The notes under the pieces were generated by a model that did no database searches, had not been told where the DNA came from, and worked only from the letters and a program-made list of their open reading frames with translations. DNA of 64,000 nucleotides, taken from NCBI GenBank assembly GCA_965279115.1, contig OZ257137.1, positions 6,324,001-6,388,000 of the forward strand, written 5' to 3'. The DNA is from JAEUOS01 sp965279115. GTDB lineage: Bacteria > Pseudomonadota > Gammaproteobacteria > Burkholderiales > JAEUOS01. This document shows positions 32,256 through 40,779 of the stretch, one piece after another. Each line of letters opens with the position of its first letter. The stretch's first letter is position 1. A program made the translations under genes and the position numbers.

Positions 32256-33233
32256 TCACTCCACCTTGATGTTCATGCCGCGCACCAGCGGCACCCAGCG
32301 CGCGCGCTGCGCGGCGCCAAAGGCGTCCGCCGCCTCCGGCGTGGCGCCGCCAAGGTTCTCGGCACCAAAGGATTCGATGCGCTTCTTGATGTCCGGATTG
32401 GCCAATGCGCGGTTGAGTTCCCGGTTGATGCGCTCGACTACCGCCTTGGGCGTAGCCTTGGGGGCGATCAGGCAATTCCAGGTATATGCCTCGTAGTTGG
32501 GCACGCCGGCCTCCGCATAGGTAGGCACATCGGGGTAGTCGGGATGGCGCTTGCCGTTGGTGGCGAGAATCCGCATGGCGCCACTTTTGTGATGTTGGCC
32601 GGCAGTGGCGAACCCATCGAACACCAGGTCCACCGTGCCTGCCAGCAGGTCGGCCATGGCCGGGCCGTTGCCCTTGTACGGCACATGCAGCAGATCGATG
32701 CCCGCTTCCTTCTTGAAGGTCTCGCCGACGATGTGGCTGATCGCGCCATTGCCACCGGAGCCATAGGAAATCTTGCCCGGATTGGCTCGGGCTGCGGCAA
32801 TCAGCGCCTTCATGTCGTTCCAGCCGCCCTTTCGGGACGCCAGTACCAGCGGGGTCGCCGAGATCAGGCCCACCGTCGTAAGGTCGCGGTCGATGTCGAA
32901 CGGCAAGCTGCGGTACAGGGCCGGGTTCATCACCAGCTGCGAACTGGTGCCCAGGCCCAGCGTATACCCATCCGGGGGAGCTTTTGCCACGGCCTCAGTG
33001 CCGATCATGCCACCGGCGCCGGTGCGGTTTTCCACCGTGACGGGTTGTCCAAATGCTTCCGACAAGCGCGGCGCCAGAAGTCGCGCGATCACATCATTGC
33101 CGCTCCCCGTGGCAAAAGCCACGACGATGCGAACCGGACGCGTCGGCCATGACTCCTGGGCACGCGCTGTAAGGCCTGTCGCGCTCGTCGTTGCCGCCGC
33201 TGCAACAGCGATGCTGAATCTCCTGCGGTCCAT
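32256..33233 (-). CDS. Bug-type tripartite tricarboxylate transporter binding protein (1)
   Basis: This 325-residue exported binding protein of the TctC/Bug family has a signal region (MDRRRFSIAVAAAATTSATG), the strand-one motif WPTRPVRIVVAFATGSGNDV, NRTGAGGMIGTEAVAKAPPD followed by GYTLGLG, and DLLHVPYKGNGPAMADLL. Bug proteins bind small carboxylates via main-chain contacts and waters. No TctA/TctB membrane partners are present. It is paired with an enoyl-CoA hydratase 27 bp upstream, so it may serve uptake for that acid. Confidence 0.92.
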   Translation of the reverse strand: MDRRRFSIAVAAAATTSATGLTARAQESWPTRPVRIVVAFATGSGNDVIARLLAPRLSEAFGQPVTVENRTGAGGMIGTEAVAKAPPDGYTLGLGTSSQLVMNPALYRSLPFDIDRDLTTVGLISATPLVLASRKGGWNDMKALIAAARANPGKISYGSGGNGAISHIVGETFKKEAGIDLLHVPYKGNGPAMADLLAGTVDLVFDGFATAGQHHKSGAMRILATNGKRHPDYPDVPTYAEAGVPNYEAYTWNCLIAPKATPKAVVERINRELNRALANPDIKKRIESFGAENLGGATPEAADAFGAAQRARWVPLVRGMNIKVE

Positions 33234-33260
33234 TGCCTGTCTCCTTGTTCTAGGGTTCTG

Positions 33261-34052
33261 CTATTTTCCGGGCCAGTTGGCAGCACGCTTTTCGATGAAC
33301 GCGGCCCGCCCTTCTTTCGCGTCTTCGGTAAGTGCAAGGGTCATGATCTGCGATTCGAGGAATGATATCGACTGTTCGAAGGTCATGTCCGCGGCGGCGC
33401 GCATCATGGCCTTGCCGCGGCGTATGGCCGTTGGCGACTTGTTCACCACCCGCCCGATCAGCCAGTTGGTCCTGGCGTCCAATTCCGAATCGGGCACCAC
33501 GTAGTTCACCAGGCCGATGCGCTCGGCGTGCTGCGCGTCCACCGGCTCGCCGGTGATGCACATTTCGGCCAGATGGCGCGCGCCGATCAGGTTTTGCAAT
33601 ACAGCCAGTACTTGTGCTGGAAACAGGCCGATCTTCACCTCGGGCAGGCCGAAGGTCGCATGGTCGGCCGCTACCGCCATGTCACACATGGCGAGCAATC
33701 CCATGCCACCGGCCATGCAATGCCCGTTCACCCGGGCGACCAGGGGCAAGCTAGTGGTCCACACGTAACGCAGCAGATCGGCGTATTGAAGGTGCGGTAT
33801 CGAGGGGTCGTACTGGAACGAGCCGGAGCCCTTGGCAAGGTCCGCGCCTGCGCAAAAGGCCTTGTTGCCGACACCTGTGAGGACGATTACCCGGATGTCC
33901 GGATCCGCATGCGCTTGTTCGATGCCACCGCGCATTCCGGCCAGCACGCCCTCGCTCATCGCATTGCGACGTGCCTCACGGTTGATGGTCAGCCAAAGGG
34001 CGTGGCCACGTTTTTCCACCAGCAGTTCGCCGTCTCGACCGGAATCACGCAT
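33261..34052 (-). CDS. Enoyl-CoA hydratase/isomerase family protein
   Basis: This 263-residue crotonase-fold protein starts at 34052 after a GGGGG tract. It has oxyanion-hole motifs GNKAFCAGADLAKGSG and VNGHCMAGGMGLLAMCDMAV. The residue at the first catalytic Glu position lies in AMSEGVLAG and MGLLAMCD and does not clearly reproduce the two-Glu crotonase pattern, so hydratase activity is not certain. The C-terminus ends in DAKEGRAAFIEKRAANWPGK, the usual family form. It heads a two-gene unit with the downstream Bug protein. Confidence 0.88.
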   Translation of the reverse strand: MRDSGRDGELLVEKRGHALWLTINREARRNAMSEGVLAGMRGGIEQAHADPDIRVIVLTGVGNKAFCAGADLAKGSGSFQYDPSIPHLQYADLLRYVWTTSLPLVARVNGHCMAGGMGLLAMCDMAVAADHATFGLPEVKIGLFPAQVLAVLQNLIGARHLAEMCITGEPVDAQHAERIGLVNYVVPDSELDARTNWLIGRVVNKSPTAIRRGKAMMRAAADMTFEQSISFLESQIMTLALTEDAKEGRAAFIEKRAANWPGK

Positions 34053-34281
34053 ATGCCCCCCTTTGGCTTTCTGTGCCCGAAACACCATGCGGCTGGATTC
34101 TACGAGCCCTGTACCGCTCCATGCGAACTGACCGCCATTGGAGCCTCTCGCCGAAAACATCGTGAACGATTCGCAGGAAACAGGCAAAATCGGCCAAAAG
34201 CGGTGTTGCGCAAGTTGTTGCTGCCTCAGCATTTGACGGCCTTCTTCGGCACCTAAAACCAAGCGACTCACGGGGAAAAGC

Positions 34282-35430
34282 ATGGATCCGGTACAACCAA
34301 TCAAGAAAACCACCGCTGTTTTTCGCCAGGCCGGCCCGTTGGAGCGCGGGCGCGGAAAGGTGTCCGGCATCATCGCGTTTTCGCTTGCCATCCTGTGCCT
34401 GTTGGGCGTTCTGGCCTTCCATTTCCCCGAATACCTCACCACGCCGGAATTGCGCAGGAAATACTCGGTCGAGATGCTGCGTCATGTGATGCTGGGCGCG
34501 ATGATCATCGCCGGCGGCATCGCGCTGGCCAACCTCGTCCGCCGGCGCAATCGCTGGCTCAACGGTACCGCCTTGCTGCTGGTGGCTCTCACCGCCGCAC
34601 TGGGCGGGCATCAGGTGCCGGTAGGCGACTTTCCCGACAGCACGCCTTACATCGGCCTGGACTGGTTCATCCTCGACCTGCTGGGTTCGACGATGATCTT
34701 CATCATGATCGAGAAGCTGTTTCCGATCTACAGCCAGCCGGTGTTCCGACCCGGATGGCAAACCGACTTCACGCATTTCGTGGTCAACCACTTCATCGTC
34801 GGCCTGATCCTCCTGATCGTCAATTTCGCCGTGCACCGATTCTTTGGCTGGGCGGCGTACGCGCCGCTGCAAACCTGGATCGCCAACCTGCCATTCGGCG
34901 TCGAACTGCTGCTGATCCTTCTCACGGCCGACATGGTGCAGTACTGGACCCACCGGGCCTACCACGAGGTGCCGTTCCTGTGGCGGTTCCACGCCGTGCA
35001 TCACAGCGCCGAGTACATGGACTGGATGGCCGGCTCGCGCCTGCACCTGTTCGAGATCATCTTCACCCGCGTGGCCGTGCTGGGGATCATCTACGTGCTC
35101 GGGTTCTCCAAGGACGTGATGGACATCTACATCATCGTGGTCGGCTTCCAGGCGGTGTTCAACCACGCCAACGTCAAGCTTCCCGCGGCCTTCGGGCGCG
35201 CGCCGCTCAAGTACCTGGTCGTGACGCCGGATTTCCATCACTGGCACCACAGTTCGGAGCAGGAGGCGCTCGACCGCAACTATGCCGCACACTTCGCCTT
35301 CATCGACTACCTCTTCGGTACGGCGGTGAAATCGGACCGGCGCTTCCCCGAGAAGTACGGGGTGCTCGGCGACTACATGCCGGAGGGATTCCTCAGGCAG
35401 CAGTTGTTCCCGTTCACCTGGAAAGGCTAG
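34282..35430 (+). CDS. Sterol desaturase/fatty-acid hydroxylase superfamily membrane protein
   Basis: This 382-residue polytopic protein has hydrophobic segments near residues 28-46, 69-84, 95-107, 127-143, 167-187 and 210-218. The di-iron histidine clusters are HRAYH (about 232-236), HAVHH (about 245-249), HANV region and FHHWHH (about 317-322), the pattern of the FA-hydroxylase family. Known members hydroxylate or desaturate lipids and carotenoids. The substrate here is unknown. It is monocistronic and divergent from the enoyl-CoA hydratase. Confidence 0.88.
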   Translation: MDPVQPIKKTTAVFRQAGPLERGRGKVSGIIAFSLAILCLLGVLAFHFPEYLTTPELRRKYSVEMLRHVMLGAMIIAGGIALANLVRRRNRWLNGTALLLVALTAALGGHQVPVGDFPDSTPYIGLDWFILDLLGSTMIFIMIEKLFPIYSQPVFRPGWQTDFTHFVVNHFIVGLILLIVNFAVHRFFGWAAYAPLQTWIANLPFGVELLLILLTADMVQYWTHRAYHEVPFLWRFHAVHHSAEYMDWMAGSRLHLFEIIFTRVAVLGIIYVLGFSKDVMDIYIIVVGFQAVFNHANVKLPAAFGRAPLKYLVVTPDFHHWHHSSEQEALDRNYAAHFAFIDYLFGTAVKSDRRFPEKYGVLGDYMPEGFLRQQLFPFTWKG

Positions 35431-35493
35431 CTGGACGAGCTTTCCGGGAACGCCGCGACTGAACCGCTGCAGCAGGGACGTGCCCGAGGCGCG

Positions 35494-35742
35494 TCACTTC
35501 GGATCGAGGTATCGCACTTTCCTGCTTCGCGGCAGTTGCCGTATCGCATGCTCCGCCTTGAGGGCGGCTGACCTGTCGGCGTAGGCCCGCGATCCCAACA
35601 GCCGCACCGGAGGGTTGGCACGGGTGTACCTGGCGCCCTTGCCTGCAACATGCTGCTCGTAGCGTCGCGCAAGGTCGTTGGTGATGCCGGCGTAGTAGGC
35701 GCCGTTGCGGCATTCGATCAGGTAAAGATGCCAGTCACCCAA
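35494..35742 (-). CDS. GIY-YIG nuclease-domain protein
   Basis: This 82-residue single-domain protein has the GIY-YIG core HLYLIECRNGAYYAGITNDL, then RRYEQHVAGKGARYTR and AEHAIRQLPRSRK. The usual catalytic Arg and the Glu in LKAEHAIR are present. No ATG precedes the domain in frame; the likely start is TTG at 35742, which overlaps the BKACE stop. The family (UPF0213/YhbQ-like) is common but of unclear function. The overlap with a metabolic operon is probably incidental packing. Confidence 0.8.
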   Translation of the reverse strand: MGDWHLYLIECRNGAYYAGITNDLARRYEQHVAGKGARYTRANPPVRLLGSRAYADRSAALKAEHAIRQLPRSRKVRYLDPK

Positions 35743-36556
35743 GCTGCGCGGCCCCCCCGCCCACCGCGGCGCGCGCCTCGCTTGCGCTGGCAACCCGCCG
35801 GCCCAGCGCGGCACACAGTGAGACGATGCGCTCGACCAGATAGGCATTGGATGGCGCCAGGCGTGACTCGTCGAAATCGCGCACCGAGTCCTCGTAGCCC
35901 ACACGGACATGGCCGCCAAGTTCGATGGCCAGCGAGCGCAAGCCCAACCCGTACTTGCCGCCCTTGGCGAAGAACCAGCGCGAGGTCGCCGGCAGTGCCG
36001 CAGCGAGCTCCATCAGGTGCAGGGCACCGGCGCGCATGGAAGGCGGATCCTTCATGATGAGGCCGAATGACGCGGGCGAGAGCACCGCCCCGGCTTCGAT
36101 CAGCCCGAGTGCGCCCTTGAGCATCGCGTCGCTGTAGACCGACAGTTCCGGCCGCACGCCGGCGTCGCGGATGCGTACGGCCATTTCCTTGACCAGTCCC
36201 TGGGCGCGCGCATCGCCGTTCATGAAGGCCACCAATGGTAATGAGACCATTTCGGGCTTGAGGACAATCGGTTCGAGCGCCTCGTCGACGGTAAAGCCGG
36301 GCGTTCCGAGCGAAATCTGGATGACGATGTCGCTTTTCTCGCGGATGCGTTCGACGATCTCGCGAAAGACCGCAAGCGACTGGGTGGGCTTGCCGGCGGC
36401 ATCGCGCGCATGCAGGTGGGCAATCGAGGCCCCTGCTTGTGCGCAACGCAGGACTTCCGCGGCGATTTCCACCGGGGAAATGGGCGTGGCGGGGTTGTCC
36501 GACTTCCCGGCATAGGCGCCGTTGGGCGCCACCATGATCATCACCGGCGCATTCAT
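35735..36556 (-). CDS. BKACE-family beta-keto acid cleavage enzyme
   Basis: This 273-residue TIM-barrel enzyme of the BKACE (DUF849) family cleaves a beta-keto acid with acetyl-CoA to give acetoacetate and a CoA ester. It carries the metal motif HLHARD near residues 45-50, and IQISLGTPGFTVDEALEPIV plus KGGKYGLGLRSLAIELGGHV. The reference member is Kce of lysine fermentation. Its ATG overlaps the leuD-like stop (ATGA). Being encoded with an aconitase-type isomerase, it probably cleaves a keto acid generated from that isomerase's product, although an oxidising step is not visible in the unit. Confidence 0.9.
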   Translation of the reverse strand: MNAPVMIMVAPNGAYAGKSDNPATPISPVEIAAEVLRCAQAGASIAHLHARDAAGKPTQSLAVFREIVERIREKSDIVIQISLGTPGFTVDEALEPIVLKPEMVSLPLVAFMNGDARAQGLVKEMAVRIRDAGVRPELSVYSDAMLKGALGLIEAGAVLSPASFGLIMKDPPSMRAGALHLMELAAALPATSRWFFAKGGKYGLGLRSLAIELGGHVRVGYEDSVRDFDESRLAPSNAYLVERIVSLCAALGRRVASASEARAAVGGGAAQLG

Positions 36557-37152
36557 GCCGCTGCCTTCGGTACAAATGTGACCGGTGTGCCGGCAGCAAG
36601 GGCGTTCGGCGTGCCTGGCGCCGCCGCCTGCTCCGGGTGTCTTGCCAGCCATTCGGCCAGCTGACCGGAGGCACCGCCGTTGGAGATGATTTCCCGCAAC
36701 ACCTCCGGCATCGCCGGGAATCTCGCTTTCACGCCGGTAGTGTGGTTCACCGCTTCGCCGGTGGCGAAATCGACCTCGATCTCGTCACCAGCCGCAGCGA
36801 AAGCTGCGGCTCCTTCGCATCCGGTCAGGACCGGCAGACCCTTGGAGACCGCGCCACGCAATGCCTTGTAGGGCATCGAGCCGCACAGCACGCCCATGTC
36901 CAGCCCAGCCATGGCGATGAACCCCTGGATATGCGGCTTGCCGCAGCCAAAGTCGTTCCCGGCGATCACGAAGTCGCCCGGCTTTACCCGCCCCACGAAT
37001 CCCGGATCGATGTGTTCGAACAGGTGGGGAATGAGTTCCTTCGGGTCCGTGACACGGCCAATCGCATACTTGAAGGCCATCACGCCTTCATCGAGCGGAA
37101 TCGCATCGCCGAACACATGGCACCGCCCGCGTTTCTTGAGAGACTTTTGCAT
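36553..37152 (-). CDS. LeuD-like small subunit of an aconitase-superfamily dehydratase
   Basis: This 199-residue swivel-domain subunit starts at 37152 (MQKSLKKRGRCHVFGDAIPL). GDFVIAGNDFGCGKPHIQGF holds the substrate-binding loop, matching the GxNFGCGSSREH region of LeuD but with KPHIQG instead of SSREH. It pairs with the large subunit 11 bp upstream. The divergent loop and the gene context (BKACE rather than leuB) argue that it is not the leucine-biosynthetic enzyme. The true substrate is unknown. Confidence 0.88.
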   Translation of the reverse strand: MQKSLKKRGRCHVFGDAIPLDEGVMAFKYAIGRVTDPKELIPHLFEHIDPGFVGRVKPGDFVIAGNDFGCGKPHIQGFIAMAGLDMGVLCGSMPYKALRGAVSKGLPVLTGCEGAAAFAAAGDEIEVDFATGEAVNHTTGVKARFPAMPEVLREIISNGGASGQLAEWLARHPEQAAAPGTPNALAAGTPVTFVPKAAA

Positions 37153-37163
37153 GTGGTAAATCC

Positions 37164-38465
37164 TCAATTGCCCATGAACTGTCGCGGATCGGCCAGATGG
37201 CCGGAAACCGCCGAGGCCGCCACTGTCAGCGGACTGCCGAGAAACACCTCGCCCTCGTGGGCGCCGAAGCGGCCGGCATGATTGGTCGCCGCGGTGGCGA
37301 TCGAAACCTCGCCGGGGCCCAACGGACCCATCGCACCGCCCGCACAGGGGCCGCATCCGGGCGGCAGCATCACGGCGCCGGCATCGACGAATACCTGGGC
37401 AATGCCGTCATCGGACAGGCGCCGCGCGGTTTCCTGTGTGCCGGGCACCACGAACATGCGCACGCCTGCGGCTATCTGCCGCCCGCGCACGATGGCGGCG
37501 GCGTCGGCGAAATCCTGGTACATGCCGGAACCGCAGGCACCGATGTATGCATGGTCAATCCGCTGGCCGAGCACGCTCGAAAGGGTCGCCGCCCGATCGG
37601 GCCCGCCCGGCAACGCCACCTGCGGTTCCACCGCCGACAGATCGAAACCCATGCGCCCTTCATACACCGCATCGGGGTCGCTGGCATGGTCCGGTGCATG
37701 GCTCACGTCCATGCCGGAAGGCGGCTGCGCGAACAACACGTTGGCCACCCCCATCTCGGTGATGGAATTGATCAACGCCACCCGCGAAGCGAGATCGAGC
37801 CCGTCGATGCCCGGCCCGCCGAACTCGATGATCCGGTAGTCATGCTGCACCCCGAAACGCCCGTCGCCAAACCCTTGCGCAAGCAGGAATCCGACGTCGC
37901 GCGCATGGGCGCCGTGCCTGAGGCTGCCGGTCAGGTCAACCCGCACCGTTTGCGGAACCGTGGTCCAGAGGCTGCCGGTGGCAAGCACCGCTGTGACCTC
38001 GGTTCCCGCTGCCATCGCCAGCGCACCAACCGCGCCGAAGTTGGTGCAATGCATGTCATAGCAGAACAGGAACATGCCCGGCTTGACCAGACCGGCTTCC
38101 ATGGGAAAGATGTGGCCATGGCCGCCGCGCCCCGCATCGAACAGTTGTCCGACCTTCCAGGCCTTGGCGATACTGCGGATGTTGCGTCCGCGCTCCACCG
38201 CACGTTGCGACGTGTACACCACTTCGTGATCCGTCACGAAAACCACTTTCTCCGGCGCCACCACGCTGCCGTAACCCAGCGCATGCAGCTCGCGGTACGC
38301 CGTCTCCACAAAACCGTCGTGGATGATGACCAGCTCGGGCACCGGATAAATCACCTCGCCGGGCGCGACAAAGTCGCGACCGCAGGCGCGTGCCAGCATC
38401 TTTTGCGCTGCGGTCATCGGGCGACGCGCCGTACCACCCGCAGTGCTTCCACTTCCTGTGCTCAT
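37164..38465 (-). CDS. LeuC-like large subunit of an aconitase-superfamily dehydratase
   Basis: This 433-residue iron-sulfur hydro-lyase subunit has candidate 4Fe-4S ligands: Cys in YDMHCTNFGAVGALAMAAGT and the pair in MLPPGCGPCAGGAMGPLG. GACGSGMYQDFADAAAIVRG also fits the family. It dehydrates and rehydrates a hydroxy acid. Together with the LeuD-like subunit it makes the isomerase of a small operon that ends with BKACE. The N-terminus (STGSGSTAGGTARRP) is low-complexity; a start at the downstream Met17 is possible. Confidence 0.88.
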   Translation of the reverse strand: MSTGSGSTAGGTARRPMTAAQKMLARACGRDFVAPGEVIYPVPELVIIHDGFVETAYRELHALGYGSVVAPEKVVFVTDHEVVYTSQRAVERGRNIRSIAKAWKVGQLFDAGRGGHGHIFPMEAGLVKPGMFLFCYDMHCTNFGAVGALAMAAGTEVTAVLATGSLWTTVPQTVRVDLTGSLRHGAHARDVGFLLAQGFGDGRFGVQHDYRIIEFGGPGIDGLDLASRVALINSITEMGVANVLFAQPPSGMDVSHAPDHASDPDAVYEGRMGFDLSAVEPQVALPGGPDRAATLSSVLGQRIDHAYIGACGSGMYQDFADAAAIVRGRQIAAGVRMFVVPGTQETARRLSDDGIAQVFVDAGAVMLPPGCGPCAGGAMGPLGPGEVSIATAATNHAGRFGAHEGEVFLGSPLTVAASAVSGHLADPRQFMGN

Positions 38466-38752
38466 TGATGTTGTCTCCTGCTCAAGGTTGCGGCCATCTG
38501 GCCGTGCTGCCGGACGCCCGACGCGGCTCCCCGAACACCCGCAAGCCGGCCATCGCGACGGCCCTGGCGCGCTCGTTACGCGCGGTCATGGGCACCAGCG
38601 TCGGTGTGGCCCCTGCAGAAACCGGGATCGCGGAGTCGCGCGCAGCGAATTTTCGCCATTGGGTGATTGTCTTACAATCGTTCGAGATTCGGGGTGAATG
38701 GTCCTTGAAGGTCCATTTCGCCAGCCGGCCCATCCATTCGAGGAGGAAGTGC

Positions 38753-39754
38753 ATGTTTTTCGGACGTTCGATCAGGCAACTGGCGGGCCACGCCCTGGGA
38801 GCGGCGCTGCTTTGCCTCGCAGCCCCGCCGCTTCTTGCACAGACCTATCCCAGCCGCCCGATCAAGATCATCGTGCCCTTTCCGCCGGGCAATGCCTCGG
38901 ATGTGGCCGCGCGCACCTTGGGCGACGAACTGGCCAAGAAGCTCGGACAGCCCGTGACGGTCGAGAACCGCGCGGGGGCGACCGGCACCATCGGCGCCGC
39001 GGCGGTCGCCAAGAGCCCGCCCGACGGCTATACGCTGCTGATGACCTCCACCTCGTTCGCGATCTCCACGGCGCTGGTCGCCAACCTGCCCTACAACGTC
39101 ACGGCCGATTTCGAGCCGGTCGTGCATGTGGGCGGCAGCGGCGGCATGATCCTCGTGGTCAACCCCGGCTTCCCCGCCAGCAACCTGCAGCAGTTCGTCG
39201 ATCTGGTCAAGAAAAATCCCGGCAAGTACAGCTATGCCCACCTCGGCCGCGGCACGATCCAACATCTGACCATGGAAGTTTTTCTTTCCATGATCGGCGC
39301 CGACGTCGTGGCAGTGCCTTACAAGGGCAGCGTGCAGGCAATCACCGACATCATTGGCGGGACCATACCGATGATGTTCGACTCGCCCAGTTCCGCGTCC
39401 TCCTTCATTGACAGCGGCAAGGTCAAGGCGCTGACAAGTTCAGCTGAAAAGCGCAGTTCCCGCCTGCCGGGGGTGCCCGCGGTCACCGAATCCGGCATCG
39501 GCGCGCTCGACAACTTCCGCGTCGGCGGCTGGGTGGGCATGATGGCCCCCGCCAGGACGCCGAAGGCGATCGTGCAGCGGCTGAACGAGGAACTGGTGAA
39601 GATCATGCAGGCGCCCGAAGTCAAGCAGCGCCTGTATGCGCAGGGTCTCGAAACCGTCCCTGAGCACACGCCGGAAAAATTCGGCGAATTCCTCAAGGCA
39701 GACATGGCGCGCTGGCAGGCCGCCGCCACCGCGGCCAAGATTCCCAAGGAGTAG
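38753..39754 (+). CDS. Bug-type tripartite tricarboxylate transporter binding protein (2)
   Basis: This 333-residue secreted binding protein starts at 38753 after AGGAGGAAG. A signal peptide (LAGHALGAALLCLAAPPLLA, then Q) precedes YPSRPIKIIVPFPPGNASDV, NRAGATGTIGAAAVAKSPPD and VVAVPYKGSVQAITDIIGGT, all Bug hallmarks. It is divergent from the isomerase/BKACE operon and 5 bp ahead of a quinone-oxidoreductase-like gene, so the two units probably serve one carboxylate pathway. Confidence 0.92.
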   Translation: MFFGRSIRQLAGHALGAALLCLAAPPLLAQTYPSRPIKIIVPFPPGNASDVAARTLGDELAKKLGQPVTVENRAGATGTIGAAAVAKSPPDGYTLLMTSTSFAISTALVANLPYNVTADFEPVVHVGGSGGMILVVNPGFPASNLQQFVDLVKKNPGKYSYAHLGRGTIQHLTMEVFLSMIGADVVAVPYKGSVQAITDIIGGTIPMMFDSPSSASSFIDSGKVKALTSSAEKRSSRLPGVPAVTESGIGALDNFRVGGWVGMMAPARTPKAIVQRLNEELVKIMQAPEVKQRLYAQGLETVPEHTPEKFGEFLKADMARWQAAATAAKIPKE

Positions 39755-39759
39755 CCGCC

Positions 39760-40758
39760 ATGAAGGCGGTCTGGTACGAGCGCAACGGCGCGGCGCGTGA
39801 CGTCCTGCAGTACGGCGACATGCCCGATCCGGAACCGGGCGCAGGCGAAGTCAGGGTCGCGATCGGCTTCTCGGGCATCAATCCCTCGGATGTCAAACGA
39901 CGCGCCGGTTACAACCAGCCGCCCCTGGCCTATCCGCGTGCGATCCCCAACATGGATGGCGCCGGCAGGATCGACAGGGTCGGCGCAGGCGTCGATCCCG
40001 CGCGCATCGGGGAGCGGGTCTGGCTGCACAGCACCGCGCACCAGCGCCCGTTTGGCACCGCCGCGGAATATGCGGTCACGCCCTCGGCACGCGCATTCAC
40101 GTTGCCGGCCGGTATCGGCATGGATGTGGGCGCGGGGCTGGGTGTTCCCGCGATGACGGCGCATCGCTGCGTCTTCGGCGCCGGCGCGGTGAAGGGAAAG
40201 TCGGTCCTCGTCACCGGCGGGGCGGGCGCTGTCGGTTTTTATGCGATCGCGCTTGCAAGATGGGGCGGCGCCCGGGTGATCGCCACCGCAAGCAGCGCCG
40301 AAAAGGCCCTGCACGCCAGGCGCGCCGGCGCCGACCTCGTCGTCAGCTACCGCGACGGGAATGTCGCTGACCGGGTGCTGGCTGAAACAGGCGGCGCCGG
40401 CGTGGACCTGATTGTCGATGTCGATTTCGGCGCAAACCTTGCGACTTCCCTGGCGGTGATCAAGGACAACGCGGTGATCGCCACCTATGCCTCGATGGGT
40501 GCGCCACAACCGGTTCTGCCTGCGTACACCCTCACCCGCAAGAACCTCACCGTCATGGGCGTTTTGGTCTACAGCATGCCGCATGCCGCGATGAGTGCGG
40601 CATGCGCTGACGTCAACGCCTGGCTGACCAGCGGCCAGGCGGTGCACCACCTGGCCGATCGATTCCCGCTCGAGCGCACCGCCGATGCCCACCTGGCGGT
40701 GGAAAGCGGCAGCGTGATCGGCAAGGTGATCGTCGAGGTCGGCGGGGAACTGCGCTGA
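39760..40758 (+). CDS. NADPH:quinone reductase-like MDR-family oxidoreductase
   Basis: This 332-residue zinc-independent medium-chain dehydrogenase has a GroES-like N-domain and a nucleotide-binding fold with VTGGAGAVGFYAIALARWGG. The conserved Cys ligands of zinc-dependent relatives are absent. Family members reduce quinones or enoyl/enone substrates with NADPH. It begins 5 bp after the Bug gene stop. A perfect hairpin overlaps its stop codon. Confidence 0.88.
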   Translation: MKAVWYERNGAARDVLQYGDMPDPEPGAGEVRVAIGFSGINPSDVKRRAGYNQPPLAYPRAIPNMDGAGRIDRVGAGVDPARIGERVWLHSTAHQRPFGTAAEYAVTPSARAFTLPAGIGMDVGAGLGVPAMTAHRCVFGAGAVKGKSVLVTGGAGAVGFYAIALARWGGARVIATASSAEKALHARRAGADLVVSYRDGNVADRVLAETGGAGVDLIVDVDFGANLATSLAVIKDNAVIATYASMGAPQPVLPAYTLTRKNLTVMGVLVYSMPHAAMSAACADVNAWLTSGQAVHHLADRFPLERTADAHLAVESGSVIGKVIVEVGGELR

Positions 40759-40768
40759 CGGCGCAGTT
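40748..40768. terminator. Hairpin between converging genes
   Basis: AACTGCGC (40748-40755) and GCGCAGTT (40761-40768) pair perfectly around TGACG, spanning the stop of the MDR gene and facing the Ldh-type gene end. There is no T run, so this is a possible bidirectional terminator only. Confidence 0.4.
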
Positions 40769-40779
40769 TCGCCGATCAG

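Noticed and set aside
34053..34442. N-terminal extension of the enoyl-CoA hydratase by 130 codons
   Set aside because: The added residues are unlike crotonases and the ATG at 34052 has a GGGGG site and gives the usual length.
36553..38465. Leucine biosynthesis leuCD
   Set aside because: No leuB or leuA neighbour, an altered LeuD loop and linkage to BKACE indicate a catabolic homologue.
37197..38468. A 423-codon plus-strand frame opposite the LeuC-like gene
   Set aside because: Antisense shadow of a complete iron-sulfur dehydratase subunit.
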